A model generated the notes under the pieces. It ran no database searches. It had not been told where the DNA came from and was given only the letters and a program-made list of their open reading frames with translations. DNA of 64,000 bases, from positions 380 to 64,379 of the forward strand of contig NZ_BMIK01000010.1 in assembly GCF_014642075.1 (NCBI RefSeq), read 5' to 3'. The translations under genes were made by a program, and so were the position numbers. This document shows, piece by piece, positions 53,261-61,548 of this stretch (the stretch's first letter is position 1; each line of letters starts with the position of its first letter). The stretch is from Parapedobacter defluvii (GTDB lineage Bacteria > Bacteroidota > Bacteroidia > Sphingobacteriales > Sphingobacteriaceae).

Positions 53261-56200
53261 CTATGATTCCCGTTCGGACGCAAATTCCCGTGGGGTCCGC
53301 CCAAAAGCAGCCTGGAAACATTTGGAAAAATATGAGGGATTGGAAAAGCCCACCATGTACATCACTTCGGCCACGGTAAACTTATGCTGCCCCAGTAACA
53401 TGGCGGCTTTCTTCATCCGGATGGACCGGATGTACTCCACAGGGGTGAGACCGGTGAGGTGCTTCACCTTCCGGTAAAGCTGCTTGGTGCCGGTATCAAG
53501 CTGATCGCTTAACGCCTGAACGTTCAGTTCCGGATCGTCGATCTGATCTTCGATGATGCGTGTCACCTCTACGAGAAACTGTTCATCCGGCGATACCGCC
53601 GTAGGTATTTGCGGTGTCGCGATTGCACCAACGCGCAGCTTGCGGTCGGTTGCCTGCTTTTTTTCGATCAGCTGCACGATGCGCGAACGCAGGATAGCCA
53701 CGTCAAACGGTTTCGCCATGAAGACATCGATTCCTCTGCCGATACTATCCAGTTCCGTCTGCTTGTCGTCCTTCGCCGTCAGCAGGATAATGGCTACATC
53801 AACCAACGGCACATGGCTGCGGATCTGGCGGCTCATCTCCAATCCATCCATCAATGGCATCATCGCATCTGCGATGACCACATCGGGTTTCCACTCCATG
53901 CACTGCCGTAGCCCGTCCTTTCCATCGTGGGCCACCCGTACGTCATAATTAGCCAACAGCAGCTGTGCCAAAAATTCGGTGATCTCCCGGTTATCGTCCA
54001 CGACGAGAATCCGGTGTCTTTCCGCTGTGGCACCCGATGTTTCGGCGCCTCTCTCCCCAGCGCCGGCAGGCGGCTGAATGCCCGCCGCAACAGGCAGCCC
54101 AATGCGTACCGAGGTACCCTTTCCTTCCGTCGCCGTTATGGTCATCGAGCCTCCGTGCTGTTCGGCATACTGTTTAGCCAGATACAACCCGATACCCGAA
54201 CCGGCATGCCGGTTAGTTGTATTTGCCGCCCGGTAAAACCGCTCAAACACATACGGCAGGTCTTTTTCCGGGACACCGATACCCGTGTCGCTGACAGTGA
54301 TGATTATCTCTCCCTGCTCGGCAGCCAGTGATACCATGATGCGGTCGCCGGCATGTGTATACTTAAATGCATTGGCCAATACATTATTCAGGACCGACCG
54401 GATCTTCACGACATCAGCCATTCCCCGCAGTTCCTCCAGCTCGGTTTTCAGGGTATAGGTGCGGCCCAGCGTGTCGGCTGACCCCTGAAATGCGGCAAAC
54501 ACATTCCTTACCAACGACACCCATTCCACATCAGACCGCATGAGCCCTTCGTCGCCCGCCCCTTCCAACCGGTTAAACTCCATCACTTGCTGGATCAGCG
54601 TATTCAGTTGCAGGGCATTGCGTTGTATACCTTCCAATTGCGGATGAATACCCTTATGCCTCGCATCCATCAGGAGTTGACTGGTCGGGCCGAGAATGAG
54701 GCTCAATGGCGTCTTGAATTCGTGGGAAACATCCGTAAAGAAATTGATTTTCAGATTGGTCAACTCCAGTGTTTTCTGCTTTTCGATGCGTTCGATTTTC
54801 AGGTTATGCCGTACGCGGAAAAAGTTGACGACCCATACGATCAGCCCGATTGCCAGTGCCAGGTAGATAGCCTGGGCAGCCCCGGTCTCATACCAGGGAG
54901 GCCGGATGCGCACGGTAAACCGAAGCGGTGCACCTGTGGGGTCACCCGAGAGATCCAGCTTCCGTACAGCCAGTTGGTAGGTACCCGGTTGGAGGTTGGT
55001 ATATGTCAACTGATTAGACGCGCGATCCATCAATACCCATTCGGCATCTACACCTTCCATTTTATACAAAAATTGTTTGCTTTCATCCGGCGCATACACA
55101 AAGTCAGCAAAGCGGAATACGAGGTTGTTTTGATCGTGTGTCAACTCCATATGGTCGCGGTAGCGGATATTGCTCCCCGAGGTGCCTACCGGACGGTCAT
55201 TGGCCAGCAATGCGGTAAATGACAGTGTGGCCGCCGCCGTTGCGGCATGCGGCGCATCCGCGGGTAACGCAGTGATACTGTTTACCGCCCCAAGCAATAC
55301 CTGGCTACCCGCCGCATCGTAAAAGGCCGCCGTGAAATCCGACTCTCCCTTGATGCGTTTCACTTCGAGCGTACCACGGTCCAGTGTCCAGAGCGCACCG
55401 GAAGTTGAAATCCAAATGTGCGCTCCCACCTGTTCCATACACAGGATTTCACCGGTACCGAACGTACTAATAGGTACTGTTTGGCAGGTTCCATGCTGCG
55501 GGTCCAAGCGGTAAACCGCATTGTCTCCCCCCACCCAAACAATTCCCTCGGCATCCTGCATCATATAGGTCGGCAATTGGATCGGTCGTCCGGCGCCGTC
55601 CGTTACGGCACTCACCCGGTAGTTGTCGGGCTGGATACGGTGCAGCCCCTTCTTATAGACGAGTGCCCAGATATCCCCCTTGACATCCTGAAACAATTGG
55701 TTCACGAAATCACCCGCTAGCCCATCTGCTGCGGTCAACTGATGCTGCGCAATGTAATCGCCGGATGCCGCCATCAGGCGTTGCTTATCGACGACGAAGA
55801 TTCCGCCGAGGTAAGTAGCAATCCATAACCGCCGGTTTCGGTCTTCAAACAAATCGTACGCCCAGTTGGCATTTGCCGTCCGCGTTTGGTTGACGATCGT
55901 GTAGCGGTCAAAACCGTGTGTTGCCTCGTTGTACCGGTTTACGCTACCATCGGTGGCAATCCAAATCTGCCGGTCAATATCTTCGTAGATATCACGGATG
56001 CGATTGTGCGACAGCGGATAACGGGAGTCACCCATGCGGTACCATGCCGGTGCCGTTCGCCTAGCACCGAGGGTATCCGTACGGATGATTCCATTGGTGC
56101 CACCCAGCCAATAACGGCCGCGCGAATCGCGGAGGATGTTATAGAAGCGATTCCCCTCGCCTATTCCGGTAACCTCGTAAATCGGGATGGTTTGGAATAC

Positions 56201-57178
56201 CGGACGGCCGCTTGTTACGGAGGTACCATAGTCTGTACCAAACCACCAATTGCCTTCGCGGTCGGTGAAGATGGCCCAAACGATGTTGTTGGCAAGCGAT
56301 CTGTCGTTGCGGGCGTCGTGCACCACCGTTACTGCGGACTGCTTACCCGGATCATAAATGTATATCCCTGCATCTGTTCCCGCCAATAGCATCCCATGGC
56401 GGTCCATGGCAAGCGATTTGACAGACTGGTTGTGAAGGGGAATGGCCTCCGTTGTCTCCGTGGTAGTTGGGTCATATCGGTAAAGCGCACCCTCGGCCCC
56501 TACCCATACCGTGCCTTCCGCCGTGTCTACCCATAGTGAATTGACAAAAAAATTGCTCCGGCTATGCTGAGTGGATAAGCTAACAGCACCGATTGATTGC
56601 ACGCCATCCTGCTTTCGGTATAAGCCATTATACGTGCCGATGTATAAATCGCTTTCCAGTTTTGCCAATGCATATACGGTCAGTTTCGGTTGGTCGTCGT
56701 TGGTCGCATCACCGGTGAAAGACTCCAGTCGTTTGCTGTCTAGCTCATAACGGTACAAACCCTTAAGCGAACCGATCCACAGGTCGTTGTCGTCCAGCAG
56801 AAGTGTCCGCACATCCGATGGAAATGACACAGTGCTTGGCAGGTACCTATCGCTTTGGTAGTCGTAAAACAATACACCGTAGTCGGTTCCCAAACACAGC
56901 AGGCGGCTGTTCAATACCACGATGTTATATACATATGTGTTTGTACTGTCGTTGCGACCGTGATGTGCCTGGGTTACGTAACCATCGTAGCTTACCAAGC
57001 CTTTGTTAGTGCCAAACCACATCATGCCCAGGCTATCCTGCGCGAATGCACTCACGGTAGTCGCCCCGGCCCCGGCAATTACGTTTTGGAAAGACCGGTA
57101 ACCCAACGGCTGTGTCAGGCCGGGAACTGTCTGTAGTAATCCCCAAATCAAGAAAATCAACCGTCTGTTCAGTTCCAT
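53261..57178 (-). CDS. Hybrid two-component system (HTCS) sensor/regulator
   Basis: 1305 residues; signal peptide ends near GLTQ. Two seven-bladed propellers of Reg_prop repeats (about 25-670) and a Y_Y_Y domain (about 675-740; YKMEGVDAEWVLMDRASN) form the periplasmic sensor. One membrane segment is near 769 (IYLALAIGLIVWVVNFF). The histidine kinase has the H-box DVSHEFKTPLSL (His near 818) and an ATPase domain with SDTGIGVPEKDL and AGSGIGLYLAKQ. The receiver domain has phosphoacceptor Asp near 1104 (VVIADAMMPLMDG). The C-terminal AraC helix-turn-helix includes VAEVMYMVGFSNPSYFSKCF. HTCS proteins bind a released oligosaccharide in the periplasm and activate their utilisation locus. Confidence 0.96.
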   Translation of the reverse strand: MELNRRLIFLIWGLLQTVPGLTQPLGYRSFQNVIAGAGATTVSAFAQDSLGMMWFGTNKGLVSYDGYVTQAHHGRNDSTNTYVYNIVVLNSRLLCLGTDYGVLFYDYQSDRYLPSTVSFPSDVRTLLLDDNDLWIGSLKGLYRYELDSKRLESFTGDATNDDQPKLTVYALAKLESDLYIGTYNGLYRKQDGVQSIGAVSLSTQHSRSNFFVNSLWVDTAEGTVWVGAEGALYRYDPTTTETTEAIPLHNQSVKSLAMDRHGMLLAGTDAGIYIYDPGKQSAVTVVHDARNDRSLANNIVWAIFTDREGNWWFGTDYGTSVTSGRPVFQTIPIYEVTGIGEGNRFYNILRDSRGRYWLGGTNGIIRTDTLGARRTAPAWYRMGDSRYPLSHNRIRDIYEDIDRQIWIATDGSVNRYNEATHGFDRYTIVNQTRTANANWAYDLFEDRNRRLWIATYLGGIFVVDKQRLMAASGDYIAQHQLTAADGLAGDFVNQLFQDVKGDIWALVYKKGLHRIQPDNYRVSAVTDGAGRPIQLPTYMMQDAEGIVWVGGDNAVYRLDPQHGTCQTVPISTFGTGEILCMEQVGAHIWISTSGALWTLDRGTLEVKRIKGESDFTAAFYDAAGSQVLLGAVNSITALPADAPHAATAAATLSFTALLANDRPVGTSGSNIRYRDHMELTHDQNNLVFRFADFVYAPDESKQFLYKMEGVDAEWVLMDRASNQLTYTNLQPGTYQLAVRKLDLSGDPTGAPLRFTVRIRPPWYETGAAQAIYLALAIGLIVWVVNFFRVRHNLKIERIEKQKTLELTNLKINFFTDVSHEFKTPLSLILGPTSQLLMDARHKGIHPQLEGIQRNALQLNTLIQQVMEFNRLEGAGDEGLMRSDVEWVSLVRNVFAAFQGSADTLGRTYTLKTELEELRGMADVVKIRSVLNNVLANAFKYTHAGDRIMVSLAAEQGEIIITVSDTGIGVPEKDLPYVFERFYRAANTTNRHAGSGIGLYLAKQYAEQHGGSMTITATEGKGTSVRIGLPVAAGIQPPAGAGERGAETSGATAERHRILVVDDNREITEFLAQLLLANYDVRVAHDGKDGLRQCMEWKPDVVIADAMMPLMDGLEMSRQIRSHVPLVDVAIILLTAKDDKQTELDSIGRGIDVFMAKPFDVAILRSRIVQLIEKKQATDRKLRVGAIATPQIPTAVSPDEQFLVEVTRIIEDQIDDPELNVQALSDQLDTGTKQLYRKVKHLTGLTPVEYIRSIRMKKAAMLLGQHKFTVAEVMYMVGFSNPSYFSKCFQAAFGRTPREFASERES

Positions 57179-57197
57179 TGGTTTCTAGCGTCGCACG

Positions 57198-57205
57198 CAA
57201 AGATA
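57198..57205 (-). promoter_or_regulatory. -7 element of the HTCS gene
   Basis: TATCTTTG on the minus strand, a full consensus match, ends 19 bp before the ATG at 57178. A CCCGTAAAAAGGG inverted repeat (57214-57226) sits just upstream. Confidence 0.5.
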
Positions 57206-57358
57206 CCTATAATCCCGTAAAAAGGGTTGTCAACTTAAAACAACTCAACCGGAACCCGCCGTAAGTAAATACTTTTTAAACCTAAAAAGAAATTACGAAT
57301 TTACAATACATTGATTAAAATCCCATTCCCTTGGAAGAGCTCACGATAAATGTTAATC

Positions 57359-57388
57359 TTGTACAAAATCCCAAATGGGATACCTTTC
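57359..57388 (+). promoter_or_regulatory. Promoter with overlapping palindrome for the DUF6528-like gene
   Basis: TTG (57359-57361), 19 bp, then TACCTTTC (57381-57388, one mismatch), 11 bp before ATG 57400. A perfect inverted repeat ATCCCA-AA-TGGGAT (57368-57381) fills the spacer and touches the -7 element, where a repressor would block polymerase. Confidence 0.5.
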
Positions 57389-57399
57389 GATAAAAGACG

Positions 57400-58317
57400 A
57401 TGAAAAAATTTTGCACGATGATAATCGGGTGCCTGCTGCTGATGCAGGCACCCGTATGGGCGGGGACAAACGATATGCCCCTGCTCCGACCCAATGATCT
57501 GGTGGTGTGCGGGGACGACAAAATCCAAGTTTATGATGACGCGGCAGCACGCCGTGGAGAAGCGATCCTGACCTGGTCCTGGCAGGCCAACGAGGCGAAA
57601 GGTCAGCTGCCCGAGGAATATTTCGGCATGCTTCGTTCGCTGGATGACTGCAAGCCCGTTCGCGGTAATACGCAGTTGCTTGTCACCTCCTCATCGGGCG
57701 CAACGTTGCTGCTGGATGTAGCCACCAAACGGATACTGTTTTATGCCAAAACGCCTATGGCACATTCGGCCGACCTGCTGCCGGGAGGCTTCGTCGCCGT
57801 AGTCAACTCGACGCACACTGCTGGTAACAGCCTGGAACTGTATGATGGGCGTATACCGGAAAAGGTGCTTTATAAAGATACGCTGTATTCCGGGCATGGA
57901 GCCGTGTGGGTAACCGAGCAGCAGGAACTTTTCGCCCTCGGTTTCGACAGCCTGCTGGTATACCGGCTGCAAGATGTGCGCACTGCAACGCCACGGCTGG
58001 AAAAAGTCCGCGTCTTTCCCCTACCCGATGAAGGCGGACATGAGCTGTCGCTCACATCGTCAAACCAACTGTTGGTGAGTACCCACCATCATGTCTGGCT
58101 GATGGACATGCAAACGGGCCGATTCACTCCATTAGAGCCGCTAAAAGACCATGCAAACATCAAGTCGGCCAACTACGATGCCGCAACCGGCGCACTAGTC
58201 TATACCATTGCCGAGGAAAGCTGGTGGACGCACCATGTTTACGGAGTGAACCCCGATTTCCGCATCGAGATACCCGATATGCGGGCATATAAGGTACGCG
58301 TGGTGCCGAAGCCCTGA
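57400..58317 (+). CDS. Exported DUF6528-like beta-propeller protein
   Basis: 305 residues with a signal peptide (MKKFCTMIIGCLLLMQAPVW). The body shows propeller-type strands and the order I associate with DUF6528: LVVCGDDKIQVYD, LDDCKPVRGN, LVTSSSGATLLLDVATKRIL, AHSADLLPGGFVAVV, SGHGAVWV. The function is unknown; homologues are often found near sugar-utilisation genes in Bacteroidota and other bacteria. Divergent from the HTCS gene (221-bp spacer) but read from its own promoter, so membership of the galactan locus is uncertain. Confidence 0.75.
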   Translation: MKKFCTMIIGCLLLMQAPVWAGTNDMPLLRPNDLVVCGDDKIQVYDDAAARRGEAILTWSWQANEAKGQLPEEYFGMLRSLDDCKPVRGNTQLLVTSSSGATLLLDVATKRILFYAKTPMAHSADLLPGGFVAVVNSTHTAGNSLELYDGRIPEKVLYKDTLYSGHGAVWVTEQQELFALGFDSLLVYRLQDVRTATPRLEKVRVFPLPDEGGHELSLTSSNQLLVSTHHHVWLMDMQTGRFTPLEPLKDHANIKSANYDAATGALVYTIAEESWWTHHVYGVNPDFRIEIPDMRAYKVRVVPKP

Positions 58318-58331
58318 GCCCAATGTCCGAT

Positions 58332-58390
58332 GGTTGCCGGCCAGCTTTTCGACAAGCGATGGAATTACGTTTTCGGATGAGCCGGCAACC
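58332..58390. terminator. Inverted repeat between convergent genes
   Basis: GGTTGCCGGC (58332-58341) and GCCGGCAACC (58381-58390) are perfect 10-bp complements around a 39-bp loop that holds a small GCTT/AAGC stem-loop. It lies 14 bp after the plus-strand stop and touches the minus-strand stop, so it may terminate both transcripts, though without a T-run. Confidence 0.45.
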
Positions 58391-59223
58391 TACTTCATAA
58401 CGACAAGTTCGCCGTTCTCGTAGATCTGGATTTCTGCCTCAAGCTCTCCGCGCTCCAATTCAAAGTAATAGTAATTACCTTCCGGCGTTTCAATGAAATC
58501 AACGTCATCCACACGGTACAACCGGTATTCGGAGCCTCCCAGAACATCCGTAATTTCTTCAGGCACATCCGTGATACGCATATCTGTCTCGGTGCGCAAC
58601 CAATCGCCACCCGTAGTGAAATAGGCCTCGCGATTCACACTGCCGTGGATAAACTCCACTTCAATCCGGCCATTGTCTTCATCCACGTCCAACACTTTGT
58701 AATCCGGATACCGATCGGCCAAAAACTGGGTAATCTTATCCGAAAGCACCACGGGTAGGTAATTATTGTCCGTGTCATCATCCGGGAAAGCCTTCACCAG
58801 CGTACCATCCGCCAGGTAATACAAGTCATACTCCGTATTACCCCGCTCCACTTCCAGCACGAAGATGGTTTCGAAGCCCTCCCGTTCCACCACATCCACA
58901 TCATCCACAGTCCACGCGCTAAAATCACCCGCTTCGTGCGCCTTTTTTACCTCTGCCGGCAGATCTGCGTATGGCAAGTCGGTTTCGGTAAGTTTCCAGC
59001 TACCTCGATCGTCAAACCAAGCCTCCTTCTCCAGGCTGCCTACCTTAAATTCCGCGATGAAGTAAGTGCCTTCCCGCTCCCATTCCACGGCAGTCGCATC
59101 CGGATATTTTTTCCGGAAATTCTCTTCCGCCCTGTTTTGCGGAGCCACCGCATCGTCATTAGTACAACTTGTCAACATCATCCCCGCCACAGCGGCCACA
59201 GTAAAATAGCGATTTACGTACAT
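58390..59223 (-). CDS. PepSY-like (DUF2874) lipoprotein with two repeats
   Basis: 277 residues. Lipobox MMLTSC (Cys near 20). Two copies of a PepSY-like/DUF2874 unit, about 30-150 and 160-275, are seen: the first has RKKYPDATAVEWEREGTYFI and SWKLTETDLP, the second has DRYPDYKVLDVDEDNGRIEV and WLRTETDMRI. The protein is very acidic. These small periplasmic or surface domains are common in Bacteroidota and resemble beta-lactamase-inhibitor folds; their role is not established. A strong Shine-Dalgarno (GGAGAGG) precedes the ATG at 59223, unusual for this window, and an 18-bp inverted repeat lies just upstream. Confidence 0.85.
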   Translation of the reverse strand: MYVNRYFTVAAVAGMMLTSCTNDDAVAPQNRAEENFRKKYPDATAVEWEREGTYFIAEFKVGSLEKEAWFDDRGSWKLTETDLPYADLPAEVKKAHEAGDFSAWTVDDVDVVEREGFETIFVLEVERGNTEYDLYYLADGTLVKAFPDDDTDNNYLPVVLSDKITQFLADRYPDYKVLDVDEDNGRIEVEFIHGSVNREAYFTTGGDWLRTETDMRITDVPEEITDVLGGSEYRLYRVDDVDFIETPEGNYYYFELERGELEAEIQIYENGELVVMK

Positions 59224-59243
59224 AAGCCTCTCCTTCTAATTTT

Positions 59244-59261
59244 TTTTGCAACTATGCAAAA
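59244..59261. promoter_or_regulatory. Inverted repeat upstream of the PepSY-like gene
   Basis: TTTTGCA-ACTA-TGCAAAA, perfect 7-bp arms, lies 20 bp upstream of the PepSY-like ATG. Candidate operator. The rest of the 221-bp divergent spacer 59224-59444 holds the promoter of the next plus-strand gene. Confidence 0.4.
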
Positions 59262-59386
59262 GCCACGCCAATGTGTATCCACTCCTGCCGTTACAATCGC
59301 AGAATAATTGACAATGCTGGTTAAGTGGTATCCTGTTCATTGCTGTTTTTGTAGCAAAACAAGAGCTTTCCAGGTTGAATTGGCAA

Positions 59387-59394
59387 TATCTTTG
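59387..59394 (+). promoter_or_regulatory. -7 element of the NrdI-thioredoxin gene
   Basis: TATCTTTG, a full consensus match, 50 bp before ATG 59445. A TTTC at 59367-59370 lies 16 bp upstream of it as an imperfect -33 element. Confidence 0.45.
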
Positions 59395-59444
59395 ATCTAC
59401 AACGCGTAAACAAATCGCAAGGAACCAGGGTTTACTACGATACC

Positions 59445-60083
59445 ATGCTCATCATATTTGCCAGCAGGACCGGAAATGTCAGGCGCTTTGTAAACAAAGC
59501 TGCGGAGCTTTCCGTGCTGGGCCTCCGTACCTGCGAACTCCCCGAAATTCCGTCCTTCCAACGGGCTCACCTGGTTACTTATACGGACCCAATGGGCGCA
59601 ATACCTCCTATGGTGAAAAGTTTCCTTGAACAACATCACCGTAAAATACTTTCCGTCTCGGGGAGCGGCAATCGGAATTGGGGACGCGACTTCGCGGCTG
59701 CGGTGGATAAGATACACCAACAATATGGCATTCCCATAAACCTCAAATTCGAGCTATCCGGGACTCACAATGAAATACAAACCTTCATCGATTACATCAA
59801 TAATAAATCTGAACCCATCGAAACGAATCTGCGCATCCTCAAATTCCAGACCGACAGCTGCGCTACCTGCGCGACGGTAGCCGGTGCATTAGATAACTAT
59901 GGCATCCCTTACCGGGACATCAATCCGTTCGACCATCCCGACCTAGCCGCACAATACCGTGTGAGGTCAGTCCCCACCGTCATCGTCATTGAGGGCGAGC
60001 GTGAAATTCTCCGGATGGTAGGATATAAGCCCGAAATCATCGAGCAGATCCGCGGCTTGATCAAAACCGGTATCCAACCGTGA
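59445..60083 (+). CDS. NrdI-like flavodoxin fused to a thioredoxin-like domain
   Basis: 212 residues in one frame. Residues 1-122 are NrdI-like: the FMN phosphate loop FASRTGNVRRF, TYTDPMGAIP and the family signature SGSGNRNWGRDF (72-83). Residues 127-212 are a thioredoxin-like domain with CxxC at Cys139-Ala-Thr-Cys142, the cis-proline Pro177 in RSVPT and a C-terminal helix. NrdI activates the manganese cofactor of class Ib ribonucleotide reductase with reduced FMN, and a small redoxin (NrdH) usually re-reduces the reductase. Here both activities are in one chain and no nrdE or nrdF is within the window. The end overlaps the convergent outer-membrane gene by 23 bp. Confidence 0.85.
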   Translation: MLIIFASRTGNVRRFVNKAAELSVLGLRTCELPEIPSFQRAHLVTYTDPMGAIPPMVKSFLEQHHRKILSVSGSGNRNWGRDFAAAVDKIHQQYGIPINLKFELSGTHNEIQTFIDYINNKSEPIETNLRILKFQTDSCATCATVAGALDNYGIPYRDINPFDHPDLAAQYRVRSVPTVIVIEGEREILRMVGYKPEIIEQIRGLIKTGIQP

Positions 60084-60651
60084 GCACAGCCCCGGCAGTC
60101 ATCAGCCGTTGGTGATATTTCTCCTTATTAAAGGGAATCAATGCATATTGCTTTACCGTAGGGGTGAGTGACAAAGACCAATTGCCCAATGCATACCGGC
60201 CACCTACGCCCACGGAAAAGCCGATACCCCCCTGACTGTCCACAGACTCCCATTTTTCGGGCTGTATGTCAATAGAAGGCCCACCCTGTATGAAAAACCA
60301 CCGTCCTACATTCCACTCAACGACCAAAGGAAGGGATAGTGTAGTGATCCGACCGTCGGTTCTGTGCTGCTCAGGCATAGGCGCGCTAACCATTGTTAGG
60401 TTATGCCGGGCATAGTCAAGGCCTGACACCAACGTTAACCGTTCGGTCAACCCGTAGCCCAACCGCACACCGGTAAGCATTGATAACCTGCCCTCGCTGC
60501 TACCCCCACCGTCTACGCTTTGAAAGCGGTGCAGCGCGTTGCCGGCAAGGCCGAAACGAACGCCTACTTCAATTTCGGATTGGGCGTACAGCGTCTGTAA
60601 GCAGGATAGCGTAACAGCAATTAACGCCAGCACGGCATACGTTCTTTTCAT
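60061..60651 (-). CDS. Small outer-membrane beta-barrel protein
   Basis: 196 residues from ATG 60651; signal peptide ends near TLYAQ. Alternating strands (EIEVGVRFGLAGNAL, GVRLGYGLTERLTLVSGLDY, FFIQGGPSIDI, GISFSVGVGGRY-like turns) and a final aromatic residue (VLTVGYRF) are typical of PorT/OmpW-size barrels. Probably cotranscribed after the similar barrel gene at 60702 (50-bp gap). Function unknown. Confidence 0.8.
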   Translation of the reverse strand: MKRTYAVLALIAVTLSCLQTLYAQSEIEVGVRFGLAGNALHRFQSVDGGGSSEGRLSMLTGVRLGYGLTERLTLVSGLDYARHNLTMVSAPMPEQHRTDGRITTLSLPLVVEWNVGRWFFIQGGPSIDIQPEKWESVDSQGGIGFSVGVGGRYALGNWSLSLTPTVKQYALIPFNKEKYHQRLMTAGAVLTVGYRF

Positions 60652-60701
60652 CGTGATCTGAATAAAGCTTTGAAACATCTGGAATCTGATTGAACGTGAT
60701 T

Positions 60702-61328
60702 TTAAAACCGGATACCCAGCATAAAAGCAAGCACATTGTTCCGGTAGCTGTCATTGGGCATGTTGGGATCTTCGCCGTTGGCGAAATTCGCAAACCCGGT
60801 CGTGTAACGGGCGTTCACCACCAAGTCCACACGGCTGTCCGGCAGCCGCAGGCAGTATTCCAATCCATATACCCCGGCTATATCGGTGTCCTTCACATTA
60901 TACGCTTCGTAGTTCTCCCCCTCACCCACTTTGTTTTTGGCACTTAATTTAAAACCCACCTGCGGACCGACAAAAATGTCCAAATCAATGGGTTTAAAGC
61001 GGTATTTCAACAGGACCGGCACACTCAGGTAATTCATGTTCAGTTCGGCATCCCGGTAACGGATGTCGCCAATTGCAAATGCGTCACTTTTGTATTTGCC
61101 ACCCAATTGTTGGAAATTGACCTCAGGCTGTACATAGAAGTTGCCAAATACGGGGAAGTTGACATGCACACCACCGATGAAACCTGCCTTTCCATCAAAT
61201 GTATCGCCCGAGATCCTGGACATGTTCCACCCTGCCTGGACGCCGAAACCAATTTTTTCCGGCCGTTTCTGTGCATTGGCAATCCAGATGATAAACATAA
61301 AAACAAACGAAACTAACGTGCTTTTCAT
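60702..61328 (-). CDS. PorT-family outer-membrane beta-barrel protein
   Basis: 208 residues. Signal peptide ends near IANAQ. The opening FGVQAGWNMSRISGD, the mid strand NFYVQPEVNFQQLGGKY, the SVPVLLKYRF motif and the final MLGIRF are characteristic of the PorT/outer-membrane barrel family of Bacteroidota. Function unknown; distant relatives include PorT of the type IX secretion system, but this context does not support that role. Two copies of ATACGTAAAGT overlap and precede its start. Confidence 0.85.
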   Translation of the reverse strand: MKSTLVSFVFMFIIWIANAQKRPEKIGFGVQAGWNMSRISGDTFDGKAGFIGGVHVNFPVFGNFYVQPEVNFQQLGGKYKSDAFAIGDIRYRDAELNMNYLSVPVLLKYRFKPIDLDIFVGPQVGFKLSAKNKVGEGENYEAYNVKDTDIAGVYGLEYCLRLPDSRVDLVVNARYTTGFANFANGEDPNMPNDSYRNNVLAFMLGIRF

Positions 61329-61375
61329 ACGTAAAGTGTTATTGAAGTGCCTAAATTGATTTGAATACGTAAAGT
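61327..61375. repeat. Two 11-bp direct repeats upstream of the PorT-like gene
   Basis: ATACGTAAAGT occurs at 61327-61337 and 61365-61375, 38 bp apart, in the divergent spacer 61329-61548; the first copy touches the start codon. On the minus strand the second reads as TTAACTTTACGTAT, close to a -7 element. A regulatory role is possible. Confidence 0.35.
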
Positions 61376-61548
61376 TAAACCTTGTTTCAAAACTTGGTCT
61401 TTATAAACTAACGTGCGTCGGAACAACAATGCTACAAAACAATCTCCCAATAATCGAGTTATGCTAGAAAAATAATTTGTGCCGCTGACATACCCTTGTC
61501 ATCTCGCTGCCGATCTTTGTTAAGACGTACTCACAAAATCAAAACAGT

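Noticed and set aside
59346-59360. A TTTTGCTAC-like box on the minus strand, resembling the two-component promoters
   Set aside because: No TAnnTTTG element at the matching distance, so it is likely chance.
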